NCBI GenBank assembly: GCA_947247005.1
Contig: OX365950.1
Coordinates: 50,692,761 to 50,756,760, forward strand
Reading direction: 5' to 3'
DNA from: Spisula solida
Lineage: Eukaryota > Mollusca > Bivalvia > Venerida > Mactridae
DNA length: 64,000 nt
How positions within the stretch are numbered: position 1 is the first letter of the stretch; each line of letters starts with the position of its first letter. Shown in pieces: positions 1 through 11,600 of the stretch. The notes under the pieces were generated by a model that was not told the DNA's origin, did not search any database, and saw only the letters and a program-made list of their open reading frames with translations. The translations under genes and the position numbers were made by a program.

Positions 1-622
1 CCCCGCACAACCAGTCCAGTACTTGAACTATCGAGTTAACATGTCGGCCCACGCACAATCAGCCCAGTACTTGAACTATCGAGTTAACATGTCGGCCCCC
101 GCACAACCAGCCCAGTACTTAAACTATCGAGTTAACATGTCGCCCCCGCACAATCAGCCCAGCACTTGAACTATCGAGTTAACATGTCGCCCCCCGCACA
201 ATCAGCCCATCACTTGAACTATCGAGTTAACATGTCGGCCCCCGCACAACCAGCCCAGTACTTGAACTATCGAGTTTACGTGTCGCCCCCGCACAACCAG
301 TCCAGTACTTGAACTATCGAGTTTACATGTGGCCCCCCGCACAACCAGTCCAGTACTTGAACTATCGAGTTAACATGTCGCCCCCCGCACAACCAGCCCA
401 GTACTTGAACTATCGAGTTAACATGTCGCCCCCGCACAACCAGCCCAGTACTTGAACTATCGAGTTTACGTGTCGCCCCCCCGCACAACCAGTCCAGTAC
501 TTGAACTATAGAGTTTACGTGTCGCCCCCGCACAACCAGTCCAGTACTTGAACTATCGAGTTAACGTGTCGCCCCCCCCCCCGCACAACCAGTCCAGTAC
601 TTGAACTATCGAGTTAACATGT
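1..622. repeat. 48-bp minisatellite, about 13 copies
   Basis: A head-to-tail array with a 48-bp period. Each unit holds GCACAACCAGTCCAGTACTT, then GAACTATCGAGTTAACATGT, then a C-rich linker (cggccccc) of variable length. The array runs off the left edge of the window, so its full size is unknown. Copies differ by a few substitutions (cccag/tccag, ttaac/tttac) and by the length of the C run. Open frames through it are by-products of the period being divisible by 3. No gene is seen in it. Confidence 0.95.
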
Positions 623-1115
623 CGGTTGGTTGAATCAGGGACAGTTTGTACATGAACGGACAAATAATGATACTTTGTTAATTAATGTCAGATAATGTCT
701 ACTAGATTATACAAAATTATTACATTTGTATAAGAAAATCGAATCTCAGAGACTTCGGACAGGGACAAAGACTATTGACCTACGCGACCAGGTCTGACCG
801 CGCAGTGACTTTATATATCGATAATACAACTAGATATCGTTGTTTCCATTCCAATTGTTAGATATTCCAAATTAGGCATTCATCCACATCTTACAATTTG
901 TGACCATTCTTGATAGGTTCAAACGGAGGGGCATAGATTGTAATCCGGAAATGATTTCATATCGAGATGAAAATCTGAAGGATATAATTTGTATCTCATC
1001 AATAGCCAGCCAGAGAGAAAGAGACGTGGTCACTGTCAGGTTGGAAAGTACGCCAATCTATAGGTACATTGTAACAATAGTATAACATTCCTATAACTCT
1101 CTTAGAAAATATTTT
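623..1115. other. Unannotated spacer between two minisatellites
   Basis: AT-rich sequence with no gene, splice-supported exon or recognised repeat that I can support. Confidence 0.5.
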
Positions 1116-1119
1116 TCTC

Positions 1120-1695
1120 CATGTTCTATGTTAATTAGACGGACTCTTTATGTTCTAGCGGTCAAGCTCATTGGAAACACGCTCCTTGTTTTAGCGGTCA
1201 GGCTCATTGGACAAAACCTCAGTCTTACTTACAGTGGTCAGATTCGTGGACACAATCTCCTTGTTCTATTACTCAGACTTCATCCATATTATAGCGGTTA
1301 TACTCAATGAACAAACTGTCCATGTTCTAGCGGTCAGGCTCAATGGACAAACTGTCCATGTTCTAGCGATCAGGCTCTATGGACAAACTGTCCATGTTCT
1401 AGCGGTCAGGCTCATTGGACAAACTACCCATGTTCTAGCGGTCAGGCTCATTGGACAAAATGTCCATGTTTTAGCAGTCAGGCTCTTTTGACAAACTGTC
1501 CATGTTCTAGCGGTAACGCCCAATGGACAAACTGCCCATGTTCTAGCGGTCAGACTCAATGGACAAACTGCATATGTTCTAGCGGTCAGGCTCATTGGAC
1601 AAACTGCATATGTTCCAGCGGTCAGGCTCTTTGGACAAACTGTCCAAGTTTGACATTAGGACTTTTGTACACTCTCCGTGTTCTAGAGGCCAGTC
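1120..1695. repeat. 36-bp minisatellite, about 15 copies
   Basis: A tandem array with a 36-bp period and a core of CATGTTCTAGCGGTCAGGCT followed by cattggacaaactgtc. The first copies (1120-1310) are diverged, the central ones well conserved. Because 36 is a multiple of 3, long frames stay open on both strands (up to 151 codons on plus, 72 on minus). There is no start context, splice signal or flanking gene to suggest translation, so I treat the frames as artefacts. Confidence 0.9.
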
Positions 1696-1699
1696 CCAT

Positions 1700-3060
1700 T
1701 GGACAATACCCTCATATCCATAATCGTTCAGAAATTGTAATACTAAGCTTGATTGTCATACTGTTAATAAATACTAATAATTACGATAGACAGTATCATA
1801 AGATGACAAAGATGGTCCTACATCGCTCATGTGGAACCATCTACATGTATATACCAGTAACCTTGCAAGAGGTTCACACAGTACTCGTTCCTATCAAAAT
1901 TAACCAATTTCGATTCACTGATTTTGAAAAACATCATGCATAGGCCTACGTAATTTCCAATGAGGAATATTCAAACCCAAGGAGAGATTATCTTGAAATG
2001 CGGTTGTCGTTAACTAAATGAGGTTCCAACCTATTTCATTTAGTTAGTCTTCATGTACATTGTCATAAACTGCCCGGACTTTAACCCAGAACTTTGTACA
2101 GCACATAATACACTGTAGTGTTTTAAATTTCTTGTACTATCTCCCACCATACTTATAATCCGATGTAGATCTATATAATATACACTAATAGGGTAAAGTC
2201 TAATTGTGATGCAAAATGTAAAATTAAGTCTGTATAAAATAATTTAGTTAAGCATGTGTTTGTTAAATGATTGAAAGTGTGACACTAGTTTCTAAATACC
2301 CTAATTCACGCCTTTATCTACATATATGTTTAATGGCCTGCCGGTTGGTATTTCTCTGTACTCCGTAGCCGGCCTTAAACAAAATCCCATTTGTAACCTG
2401 CCTGATGCGGCGCAAACCTAATTTCATCCGCAATACGACTTTGGAACACAGATCGCTAAAAGGGCTAGCTGACAAGTTAAGAACTGCATACAATAAGTCT
2501 GTACAACCGTATGGTATTTTTTTTCGCATATTAAAAAAATAAAGTCAACTGGTGTCAGTGGTGTGACAAGATATCCCATAGGTTGCAAACAGACAGTAAA
2601 TGGACAACCACAAACAAGGACAGCCGTTTAACGGAAGGCAAAGTGGCACACGTATTTTCGTATTTAAAAACAACTTAGAAATAAGTAATTTGAAGAAGGC
2701 TTATATGCCGATACGTCATTAAATGAGTGAACTCTGTTGTGTTTCAAACTAAGAAGACAAAACATACCGAGTTGACAACATTATGGGCTGTCCCAATATT
2801 AGCGAATTCTATAAAACATAATTTTATTATACTTAAAAAAATATCGAAAATACGCACATGTATGTAATTGGTATGTTAATAAATTGTTATAATACAATAT
2901 GTAATAAGAAAAATGTATGCAACACCGTTCAACTGTCATTTTGTATTTCGATCCGCAACTACATTTTACTTATATAAATATGTTTTTTAATATTTTTATA
3001 CATTTTACTTGTCTTCTTATAAAATTCAAAAAGTGACGTAAATTGATTACAGGATCTATA
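1700..3060. other. AT-rich spacer, probable intron or 3' region of the secreted-peptide gene
   Basis: No coding exon is firmly supported. If the minus-strand signal-peptide exon at 3380-3445 is real, its next exon should lie here or beyond the window edge. One acceptor-like site on the minus strand just right of 2487 (polypyrimidine, then TTGTACAG) would give a short cysteine-containing frame in phase, but the peptide is hydrophobic and matches no family I know. Confidence 0.35.
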
Positions 3061-3065
3061 TGCAG

Positions 3066-3376
3066 TGAACTCCATTTGTCATAATACAGTTTATAAACTA
3101 AAACAAGGCACGTCTTTAAAAATAATAATAGGTATTCTTGAATTAATCAAACATTTTACAACTTTATATTCAGCTCCAAGAAGTCAGGCCTGTTTTATTG
3201 TTTAATTGGATAAAAATAAATAAAACGCATAATACAGTTTATAAACTAAAACACGACACGTCTTAAAAAATAATAATTGGTATTCTTGAATTAATCAAAA
3301 ACTTTATATTCAGCTCCAAGAAGTCAGGTCTGTTTTCAAGTATTGTTCAATTGGATAAAAAATAAATAAAACAACT
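3066..3376. repeat. Tandem duplication of about 147 bp
   Basis: The stretch beginning CATAATACAGTTTATAAACT at about 3080 is repeated at about 3229 with few changes. Both copies include TTCAGCTCCAAGAAGTCAGG and end in ataaataaaac. The second copy abuts the splice donor of the minus-strand signal-peptide exon, so the duplication lies in the 5' part of its putative intron. Confidence 0.85.
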
Positions 3377-3379
3377 TAC

Positions 3380-3445
3380 GCCAAATCCAGCCACTGCTTG
3401 CACGTAGCACAAACCAAGCAGTCCAATAAAAACGAATATTTTCAT
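3380..3445 (-). CDS. First exon of a small secreted peptide (signal peptide ending ..AVA-GFG)
   Basis: On the minus strand an ATG at 3445 opens 22 codons reading MKIFVFIGLLGLC, a short stretch, then AVA, then GFG. It ends exactly at a strong donor (GGC|GTAAGT), phase 0. A basic residue, a hydrophobic core and a small-residue cleavage site make a textbook signal peptide. The mature chain would begin GFG, as mature mussel and oyster defensins do (established knowledge), so an invertebrate defensin-type antimicrobial peptide is a possible identity. The cysteine-rich exon that should follow was not found with confidence leftward in the window, so the identity stays unproven. A TATAAA-like motif lies about 50 bases upstream on the minus strand, near 3500. 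The gene is partial as seen. Confidence 0.5.
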
Positions 3446-3634
3446 TTTTTAAAACGTTCGTAAAACAATGTAACTATACAATAACTGAGTTCGTTTATAT
3501 TTGATAGAAGACGTAAACACTTATGCTTGAATCACAGTGATATCTCAATCATTTATAGTGTAGCGGTATCTCTATCAGGTGATGCGCTTTCACTATCTAT
3601 CATCCACTCTCTAACACTGCGTACAGTATCTACT

Positions 3635-3895
3635 CGGGGAGCACAAGGGATGTTCTTCGACGTTCAGTATTACAACATTTTGTTACATGGAAAGACGATT
3701 TTCGGAGACAATACAGTCACCTTTTTATAATAACAATGTACACCAATCACCCAAGGGGTGTTCTTCTACGTTCGGTAGTACAACAGTTTGTTACATGGGA
3801 ATACGATTTTCGGAGAGAATACAGTCACCTTTTATAATACCATGTACACCAATCACACAAGGGATATTCTTCGATGTTCGGTATTACAACCACAT
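3635..3895. repeat. Tandem repeat of about 107 bp, 2.3 copies
   Basis: The phrase ttcttcgacgttcag recurs at about 3653, 3761 and 3867 together with ACGATTTTCGGAGA and aatacagtcacctttt. Several short plus-strand open frames here are side effects of the repeat and are not supported as genes. Confidence 0.8.
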
Positions 3896-4434
3896 CACAC
3901 TGGCTCGAAGTATTTTTTTCAAAGTCCCATAAAAACAAAAGTACAAGCTATGTACCACATTTTAACCCGATTTGCTTCCCATGTACAATATTGCGAAATA
4001 TACCACTAACATGTCATTAAGAATCATTTTGTGGGTTTCGTGGTTGGTGCAGTAAACATGGAAACGAAGTTCGTGGTTTGTACAGTAGATTCGGGGACAA
4101 ACTTGGACTTCTGTATTGCTTGCAATTCAGTACGTCATATCTCGATTTGTTCAATTACGTCATTTTACTTAATGAAACTGGGTCACTCGTTTTAAGGTTT
4201 TCAGATTTTTTGTTGCTGAAATCGGGCCTTTCTACGTTTTAATACTGTTACTTAACTTTTAGACTGTAGGCTGCTAAAACTATGTAGTTCAGCAGTTTTA
4301 CTGTTGTTACTAGGTCATTCAGCGTAGGCATTCCGCCTTTTGGTTGCTGTATCTTTTCTACTGGGTCATTCAGCTAGTTATAATTTATTATACTTTTCGA
4401 CAGCTTGGACTTGGGCGGATCTGCGCTTGTTTAG

Positions 4435-4520
4435 TTGGGCATTGTGCTTTGTGTGTTTTTAATGTTTTCTGTGCTCGGCTGGTTAAGTTGAGTGCTGCCT
4501 TCCCTGTTAGACTTAATATA
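4435..4520 (+). repeat. Interspersed repeat D, copy 1
   Basis: A core reading TGTGCTCGGCTGGTTAAGTT then gagtgctgccttccctg. The same core recurs at about 7296-7385 and 43262-43360 on plus, and on the minus strand at about 41230-41300 and 44010-44075. No inverted ends were recognised. The shared stretch is about 80 bp. Confidence 0.6.
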
Positions 4521-4706
4521 CTGTTTTTGATACGTTTGTAATGTTTTGCTTATTTCGTTACCAGTTCTCTGATTGGTTGATTCGGACGTCGTGTCTCTAC
4601 AACCACTGAACCGACCAATCAGATAGTCGCTTATATAACACACTCCTAGCAATGGTGTGTCACATGATTTCTGGCTGCGTTCGGAGATTAGTATTGTAAC
4701 TAAATT

Positions 4707-4873
4707 GCTGGCTTAGAATTAGAAGGTTATGCATATCTCAAGGCGCTTCTTATGAGCCGATTTTCATGAAAGTCGGAAGTGGTCATGTTGACCAAACTGA
4801 AGTGTAAAAAGTTTGTTTCTTGTTTTCTTAAAATATTGTTTTTGTACTTACAACCTTTTAATTCTAAGCCAGC
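4707..4873. mobile_element. MITE family A, copy 1 (intact inverted ends)
   Basis: A 167-bp element with 22-bp near-perfect terminal inverted repeats: GCTGGCTTAGAATTAGAAGG at the left and CCTTTTAATTCTAAGCCAGC at the right. The interior holds CTTCAGTTTGGTCAACATGA (on the minus strand) and a GAAGCGCC(T/A)TGAG(A/G)TGCAGA box shared by three other copies in this window. It has no coding capacity. It is a non-autonomous DNA transposon of unknown superfamily. Confidence 0.85.
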
Positions 4874-5659
4874 GAAATGTGCACTAGTTTGATGTTGGTA
4901 TTTTTGTTATTGTAAGTTATTTAACCATATTTAGCTTAGTCAGACAGTGCTTCCATATCACCAACCAACCACCCATATATGTCGCCAACATCTGACCACC
5001 CATGCCTAATATAAAAGATCGGTTGTTTCCCCTCCCCAACCAATGCCATTTCGGGTTGAGTATACATAGGTAGGAAAACAGATATAAATGTATGTATGTT
5101 GTTTTACAGAAATAATTGAACGACTTTCGATAATGTCATCCCATTTTAGTTTGAATTCTCGATGCTATTTCAAGTTCGGATAGGGGAGACATAACGAATT
5201 GATATTTACAATATTTTCAATTACAACATTTAAATTTAGACCATTGTAATTCAACATGTAGATATTCTATACATCTGATTCCACGACAATTCGTCAAAAG
5301 TGTCGCAGTACTAAATTTTCATTCGTCCAATAGTCACATCAAACGCTTCGACGAATGGTCGCAGTAGACCTAATGACTTATTCGGCGACTTGTATTCGAT
5401 GAAATTTCTTACGACGAACTTTGTCGTGCACCGAATATCTGTATGCGTAAATAGTTGCACATGTAGCTATACATAGTTTAATTTCTGTATATAACAAATA
5501 TCATGATTGTATTATGTCGGCGCCTTTTTAAGTAGTGTATCAAGTGGTTGTAAAGTAGGCAACTATTTCTGGAAAAACAATTGCAATGAATGTATTGACA
5601 TGTTACTAAACAGAAACACACAATGTTTACATAAGTCAAGGGTATGTGAAACTATGATT

Positions 5660-5800
5660 GTAGGACATAATCCCCCTCGGACAAAATCCCCTTCACCTAC
5701 CCGGAAAAAATCCCCTTCATAGTTTTTTAGGGTGGACAAAATCCCCTTCATGTAATTTCATGGCTGGACAAAATCCCCTTCAGACATAATCCCCTACTGC
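5660..5800. repeat. Short direct repeat with AAAATCCCCTTCA core
   Basis: The motif GGACAAAATCCCCTTCA or close variants occurs five times with irregular spacing of 20-40 bases. This makes an imperfect minisatellite with no coding support. Confidence 0.7.
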
Positions 5801-6400
5801 CAAATCATCTGTACTAAAAAACTACTATTCCTTAGACCGTATGTTGTTCACTTAATCTAGAAGTTCTACTACATCTTCCTATAAAACTTTGTTAAATTGT
5901 GTGACAGAAGGACATTTGTGATATAGAAACAATCCATGAACAGCATATGATAGGATGGGAGTGTTTATGAAAACTCATTGTTTGAATTCTTTATGTTTGG
6001 TGTAAGAACATATCAAACTTCTAGCTGTATGAAGTGTCCCAACTTTTGTCGCAGTCAGACGACAACGTAATGACTATATATCATATGGTCCACGTATATA
6101 GAATGCATCCAAGAGGTTGTATGTGTACATAAGTACCATCTGTCCTACCCCTGTACCTCAATGTTCTTAAAGTTTGGTTTAGATCATGATGTTTCTGCGT
6201 CATACAATCGATACAGCACATCAATCGTGAAAAACAACATTATACTATTTTTGTTTGTTTCGATTTCTACTATGGTGATATCTCGATTTTGATAGTCTTA
6301 TCAAGAACTGCTGGCAACACGCTTAACGTGATATCTATACTTAACACAGAAAATAACAAGAGAAGAATTAAACGAGGATAATTCGATGGCTTAAAAGAAG
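5801..6400. other. Spacer without recognisable genes
   Basis: AT-rich. No splice-supported exon or repeat was identified. Confidence 0.5.
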
Positions 6401-6404
6401 TATA

Positions 6405-6635
6405 GGTTGCAAGTGTACTGCAATGTTATTTTGGACAAACAAGAAACAACTTACTGAAAACTATCATTTAATTATGGAAAAACATTTTTTTACTTCAGTT
6501 TGGTCAACATGACCTGTTACGATCGATTTTAATAAAATAATAGTTTCGTAAGAAGCGCCATGTGATGCAGATTCCAAATATGTATGGGTCGTATAATAAG
6601 GTCGTCAGTAGCATTTATATTCTTTTAAGTCAGCG
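6405..6635. mobile_element. MITE family A, copy 2 (degraded)
   Basis: It carries the family A interior (CTTCAGTTTGGTCAACATGA, then aagaagcgccatgtgatgcaga) and ends in TTTTAAGTCAGCG, a decayed right terminus. The left terminus is eroded to ggttgcaagt. It lies opposite in orientation to copy 1. Confidence 0.65.
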
Positions 6636-6639
6636 AATT

Positions 6640-8140
6640 ATACATTACAAATTATGATGTCAAAACCGTCCCCAAGTTATTATAAAGTTACTTAGATAAC
6701 TGCTTGAATATGCATAGTTGCCATTAGTGCATGCACCTTTGTATTTTGTCCAATCTCCAACCATTACTAGGATTTAAGGGTGTATGAAAGTTAAAACTGC
6801 CCATTTATAAATTCAAGAACATTCAATACAGACAGCAACTTGAAATGTTTTCATGTTATTATCGGTCGTTGTAGCGCATGTTGTGTAACGAACCCACACG
6901 TGGTATCAATGGGGGTTACCACAAACCCAGCAACCAATGAGGATCAATCGTGAAAACTCGGTCATTTCCGTTTGTCGCCGGTAAATTGCAATGTGGTAAG
7001 AATACACTGATACTCAGTAATTATTTTGTCAGCAGTTTTTGAGATTAGCTATTCAAGTTTGTTACTTTCTAATCTATAAATGTTTTGTATGAACTATACA
7101 AGTTTTCAATGTAAGTACACTGTACATAAAAAGTTACATTGGCGGCCACAAATAAGTTTGTCATACTTCTATTTCTATTGGTCGGATATATACGTACCAA
7201 GTTGCTATCTTAAATTACAATATCAAAATTATTTGACATAAAACGATTCACTCAGCTTTTTGGCGACGAAGTTCATATCTCCTTTAGTTTTGTGTTGGGA
7301 ATTGTGCCGAGTACTTGTGATATGTGATGTTTTTTCTGTACATGTCTGTTAAAGTTGGGTGCTCATGCCTTCCCTGTAAGAGTATCTATTATCATCTTCA
7401 TGTAATAAGATCGTCAGAAAATCTTACGTGTTGGTATTACAAATAACTGTGCCAGGGTCTACGCGTAATAGTTTCGGCAGGGTTATGTGGGTCGAAGGTT
7501 TCGATCCCGAAAGGGGTCAATTTTGATATATAGCCGGTTGGCAAACCGAGTTTTATAAATATCGGAGTAGGGAAATAAATGTCCTCGGAAAGTGCAGCCG
7601 TGTTTCATAAACCAAATTGGCTTGCCCTTCAAATAGGGATGAAATTATAATAAATAAATAGTTTATTTTTATAAATGATGATTACTTATATACTAGTACA
7701 CAGTTTATGTTAATACAATTTATATACAACTCGACACTGATGTTGGCACCGTTTTAAAGTTGACGAGTATACGTGTTACTTCACGCATGTTTCCTAGAAC
7801 AATAAATGATTACCCAGATAATACTAGCACATTATTCTTATTGTTATCAGTACTTCCGTGAGTTTCATTATAAAAACAAGAACATCAATTTCTAATGCTC
7901 TACATTTGAATTCTGAGAAATCATGGTGGCCTGGCAAGAAATCAACAACATAGGTTACCAAGAGGCATCTAAACACGTACTCGTTGTTTTTATTTGAAAA
8001 TGAATTTCGATATCAACAAACTATGTCATGTGTTGCACGTATACAAGCTCCGACAAAATGTAAAGTTTTGTTTACAAACCCCTTTGGTCTGTATTCATTG
8101 GTGATGTAGCAAGAACTACAAGAGGTCATGGTCTATACCT
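6640..8140. other. Spacer with one repeat D core
   Basis: No coding exon is supported. A diverged copy of repeat D lies at about 7296-7385 (ttctgtacatgtctgttaaagttgggtgctc.. and ccttccctg). The rest is AT-rich unique-looking sequence. Confidence 0.45.
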
Positions 8141-8149
8141 GTTGACAAT

Positions 8150-8215
8150 ATGGGTGAACATATGTGCAGCCTGACTGGGGCTCGAACCCGTGACCCTCTC
8201 TCGACTGTCAACCTT
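8150..8215 (-). repeat. tRNA-like SINE fragment (B-box)
   Basis: On the minus strand the sequence reads GGGTCACGGGTTCGAGCCCC, a canonical RNA polymerase III B-box context. No complete tRNA cloverleaf can be drawn around it, so it is read as a SINE remnant. Confidence 0.4.
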
Positions 8216-8280
8216 AGTACTCGTATAATAAACACATGTTCGAAACACAGGTGCAAGACACAAAATCAAATTTGGATATA

Positions 8281-8514
8281 CAGGGTGTTAAAAAAGTTCG
8301 TTATCAAAATTCAAATTTATGTAAAGGTTTTTTTGAGCTATGTACACAGTAGACAATGCTAATTCCTTACTATAATAGCTTCATTCAATGCCAGAGAGAT
8401 AAGAACAATGGTAGAACCCTCTGGATTTCAACCTGAAAATTTTACCCTCTTCTGAGGTCAGAAAATAAAAATATCGAAACTAAAGCATTGAGAGCGAACT
8501 TTTTTAACACACTG
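8281..8514. mobile_element. Mariner-type MITE with TA target duplication
   Basis: A 234-bp element with inverted ends CAGGGTGTTAAAAAAGTTCG and CGAACTTTTTTAACACACTG, flanked by TA on both sides (8279-8280 and 8515-8516). The CAGGGTGT-like terminus with TA duplication is typical of non-autonomous Tc1/mariner elements. It has no transposase. It sits between two inverted arms (ggtgcaagacacaaa near 8250, tttgtgtcttgcacc near 8580), so it appears to have inserted into an older foldback element. Confidence 0.85.
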
Positions 8515-8685
8515 TATATGCCAAGTATGTCCTATTTCTGTTTATATGACACAATAGGCCTATATAGCTAAACTTAAATTTGTGTCTTGCACCTGTGGTT
8601 CCAGAATAAAAGAATCCGTCGGGAGCTTCTAACAGTTTTGAAGTGTCGGATAAGGAATGGGTCAAAGTGTACTCGGGACTTATTT

Positions 8686-11600
8686 TCACATGTAGCATTG
8701 GTTTGGTGCACATTGTTCAAAGAACGTCACAGTTTCGTCAGCCTTGTCGGAATATAAGACATCATTCAGCAGTTTGTTGAACACATTCGTCTGTTGTTTG
8801 TGATGAATACGACGTATTAATATTCCGAGCACCGACTGTTCAAAATGGTGGCATGTGTTCGAGTTACAAACGTCAGTATTTTGAGTACGAGTTGATGTTG
8901 GTGCGATACAGTCAATATTTAGAGCACACGTGACCCAAGCGGAAACGATAGCTCGGCTCTCTGTTGTGTAGAACAACACTAGACTGTCTGTTTGAATCAT
9001 ATCGAATGCATGGAATTTACACGTGTCTTCTCCGATATATTTAAATAAGTTTATATGAGTATGTTTTGTGAGTTTTGATGTTGGATCCGTTCCGTACACG
9101 ATACCATACTCCTGTGATGCTGCAATGAGGTCCGTCAGACCAGTAGAACTAGTGTTAGACTTGAAACGTGTTGAAGCATCCAACCACACAACCTTCCCAA
9201 ACTCGACCAATATCACCTGGAAAATAAATAAGACATGTACATGTAGTTCATACAATATCAAAACCAAAATTGTCACATACAAGTATAGGACGTACTTTGT
9301 AGCGGTTAAGTCTAATTTTTCTCTTGTTAATTTTTTGTTAGTTTGTCATTGTGACTCTCAGTTGTATTTTTTATGTGTTCCTTTATATGCCTATCGTGGT
9401 AGTGTTTTATCAAAGCACTTACAAAAATCTTAAAGTTACGCTCAAATTTAATTTTTTTATTATTCTTTAACAACTGCAAGTTGGTGAGGGATATGGTTTG
9501 TAGGAGTTTTTTTACTGAAGCATTATTAGCATTGCAGCTCCATTTATCACACTTTATAATTGTAATCAAATTATAAAGAATTTAAATTTGATCGTAAGTT
9601 TACGATTTCCGGAAGTCCTTTGATAAAACAGTAGGCCAACCCTGCTGTTTCTGTTAAGTGTTGGCTTCCCTGGCCAATTTGTTATTATTTTACGTAATAA
9701 AAAACCACAAGCTTTGACACACGTTTTCACATGGTCAAAATAATGTTTATAGAATTTACAATTATTTATATAGATATACATATTGTTCCCGATCTTTTAT
9801 AGAAGCTTACAGTACCTATAATACGGTCTTCCATCGCTTATCATTAAATGTTCATTTTACCCTGGACAAAACTGTGTATTTTTCTTCAGTGAATTAAATA
9901 CATTTTTGATGAATAGTCTATTACTAATATGCATCATTTGTTGCTTGAAGTTCAAATTAGCCATATAAACGAGGGTTTTGGTGTAATTAGTAATTACTGG
10001 TTATAAAATATATTAATAAAATTGTATTTACGTAATAGATAAGCACTTTTCAAAATGTCAGCCCCAGTTAGTTGAATATAAAATGTTACAAAATTTGTCA
10101 TTTCATGTGTCATATAAAGTATGTAATTAAGGTCATGCCAATCCATTGATTTAAGTGGTGATGTCGTTTGACTAAATTGTTTCCTTTGGCAATAAACTGG
10201 ATAGCAGACAATAAACTGGCAATAAAATAAATAACCGGCGTATAAAACGACGTATTCATGACAGACAAGTAAGAGAAATACAATTTGACAGGGTACTCAC
10301 GGTTTTATCAAAGCATTTCCGAAATTCTTAAACATACGTTCAAATTTAAATTCTTTATTATTCTTTAACAACTGCAAATTGGGGACAGCTAGGTATGGCT
10401 TGTAGGAGTTCATTAAGTGAATCATATAAAGTATTGCAAATCAATTTACCATATCTGGTAGTTGTAACGCTACAAGACTTACAAATAATTCAAATTGAAC
10501 CGTAAGTTAAGGTTTCCGTAAGTGCTTTGATAAATCAGTACCCTGAAGTACATGGAATGACTTACTTGAATCATGATAGGTTTCCAGGCTTGTATGTTTT
10601 TATTCCTTATATGTGAGGGGAATTCTTTAAAAGCAAATACACGTATTTCACATCTACACCCTTTACTCTGTAACACAAGGAAACAACGTTTAAAACTATT
10701 GCGCTGGCTTAGAATGAGAAGGTCATAGTCTAAAACACTGGTATACAACATTGCATTGTTGTCATGTTGCTGACTTAGAATGAGAAGGTACAAAATCAAT
10801 ATTTTGAGAAACAAGAATAAACTGTCTGGAAACTACTCTTAACTTATGGCAAAACAAGCTTTTTAAACTTCAGTTTGGTCAACATGACCGGTTCCGATTT
10901 TCATGAAAATAGGCTCATAAGAAGCGCCTTGAGATGCAGATTTCAAAAAAGCACGAGTCTTCTAATTCTAAGCCAGCGAATGAAGCAAAATAATGTACAT
11001 GTTGTCTACTTGCAAACTGTGGGCAAAATTTGAGTTCGTATGTGGTGAGTACCACCTCCGTACAGATGTGAGATAACGCAAGCATGACGTAGCACTTTAA
11101 CGCCACATTATCTCTCCTAAAAAACTTTTTTCCCAATCACCCAGTAAATAGACTAAATACAGACAATTAGGATGTTTTTCAGAAACGACCAATAACTAAC
11201 GATAGAATGTAAGCTATGTCTGTCTATATAGTATGCCGAAAATCATAATAATAATAATAATTATTGGACTTTAATCAGAATATTGCATTTTAGTCTAAAG
11301 GAAAGCCATACTTTATGTCAGGCCTATATTTATCAAATCACAAGTTGCCGTTATTATTTACAATGTGAGCAAGAAGGACAATGTAATAAGTGATACGACC
11401 ACCTATATATATCAAATACCTGCATGAGTTTCTTCTGTCTTCGTGTTAGCCCAATGTCAAACACTACAATCTTCATTTCCCTGTATTGTGGGTTGTTTAA
11501 AATGTAGTCATGGAATGACTTGAAGAGACCCTGCGATAGTGGATACATGTGTCTATCAAGGGCCATAACCAGGACGGGGTGTGGTTCATTCTTTAGAGAG

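Noticed and set aside
1128..1943. Open frames of 60-151 codons over the 36-bp repeats, both strands
   Set aside because: The period is a multiple of 3; no start context, splice sites or domain.
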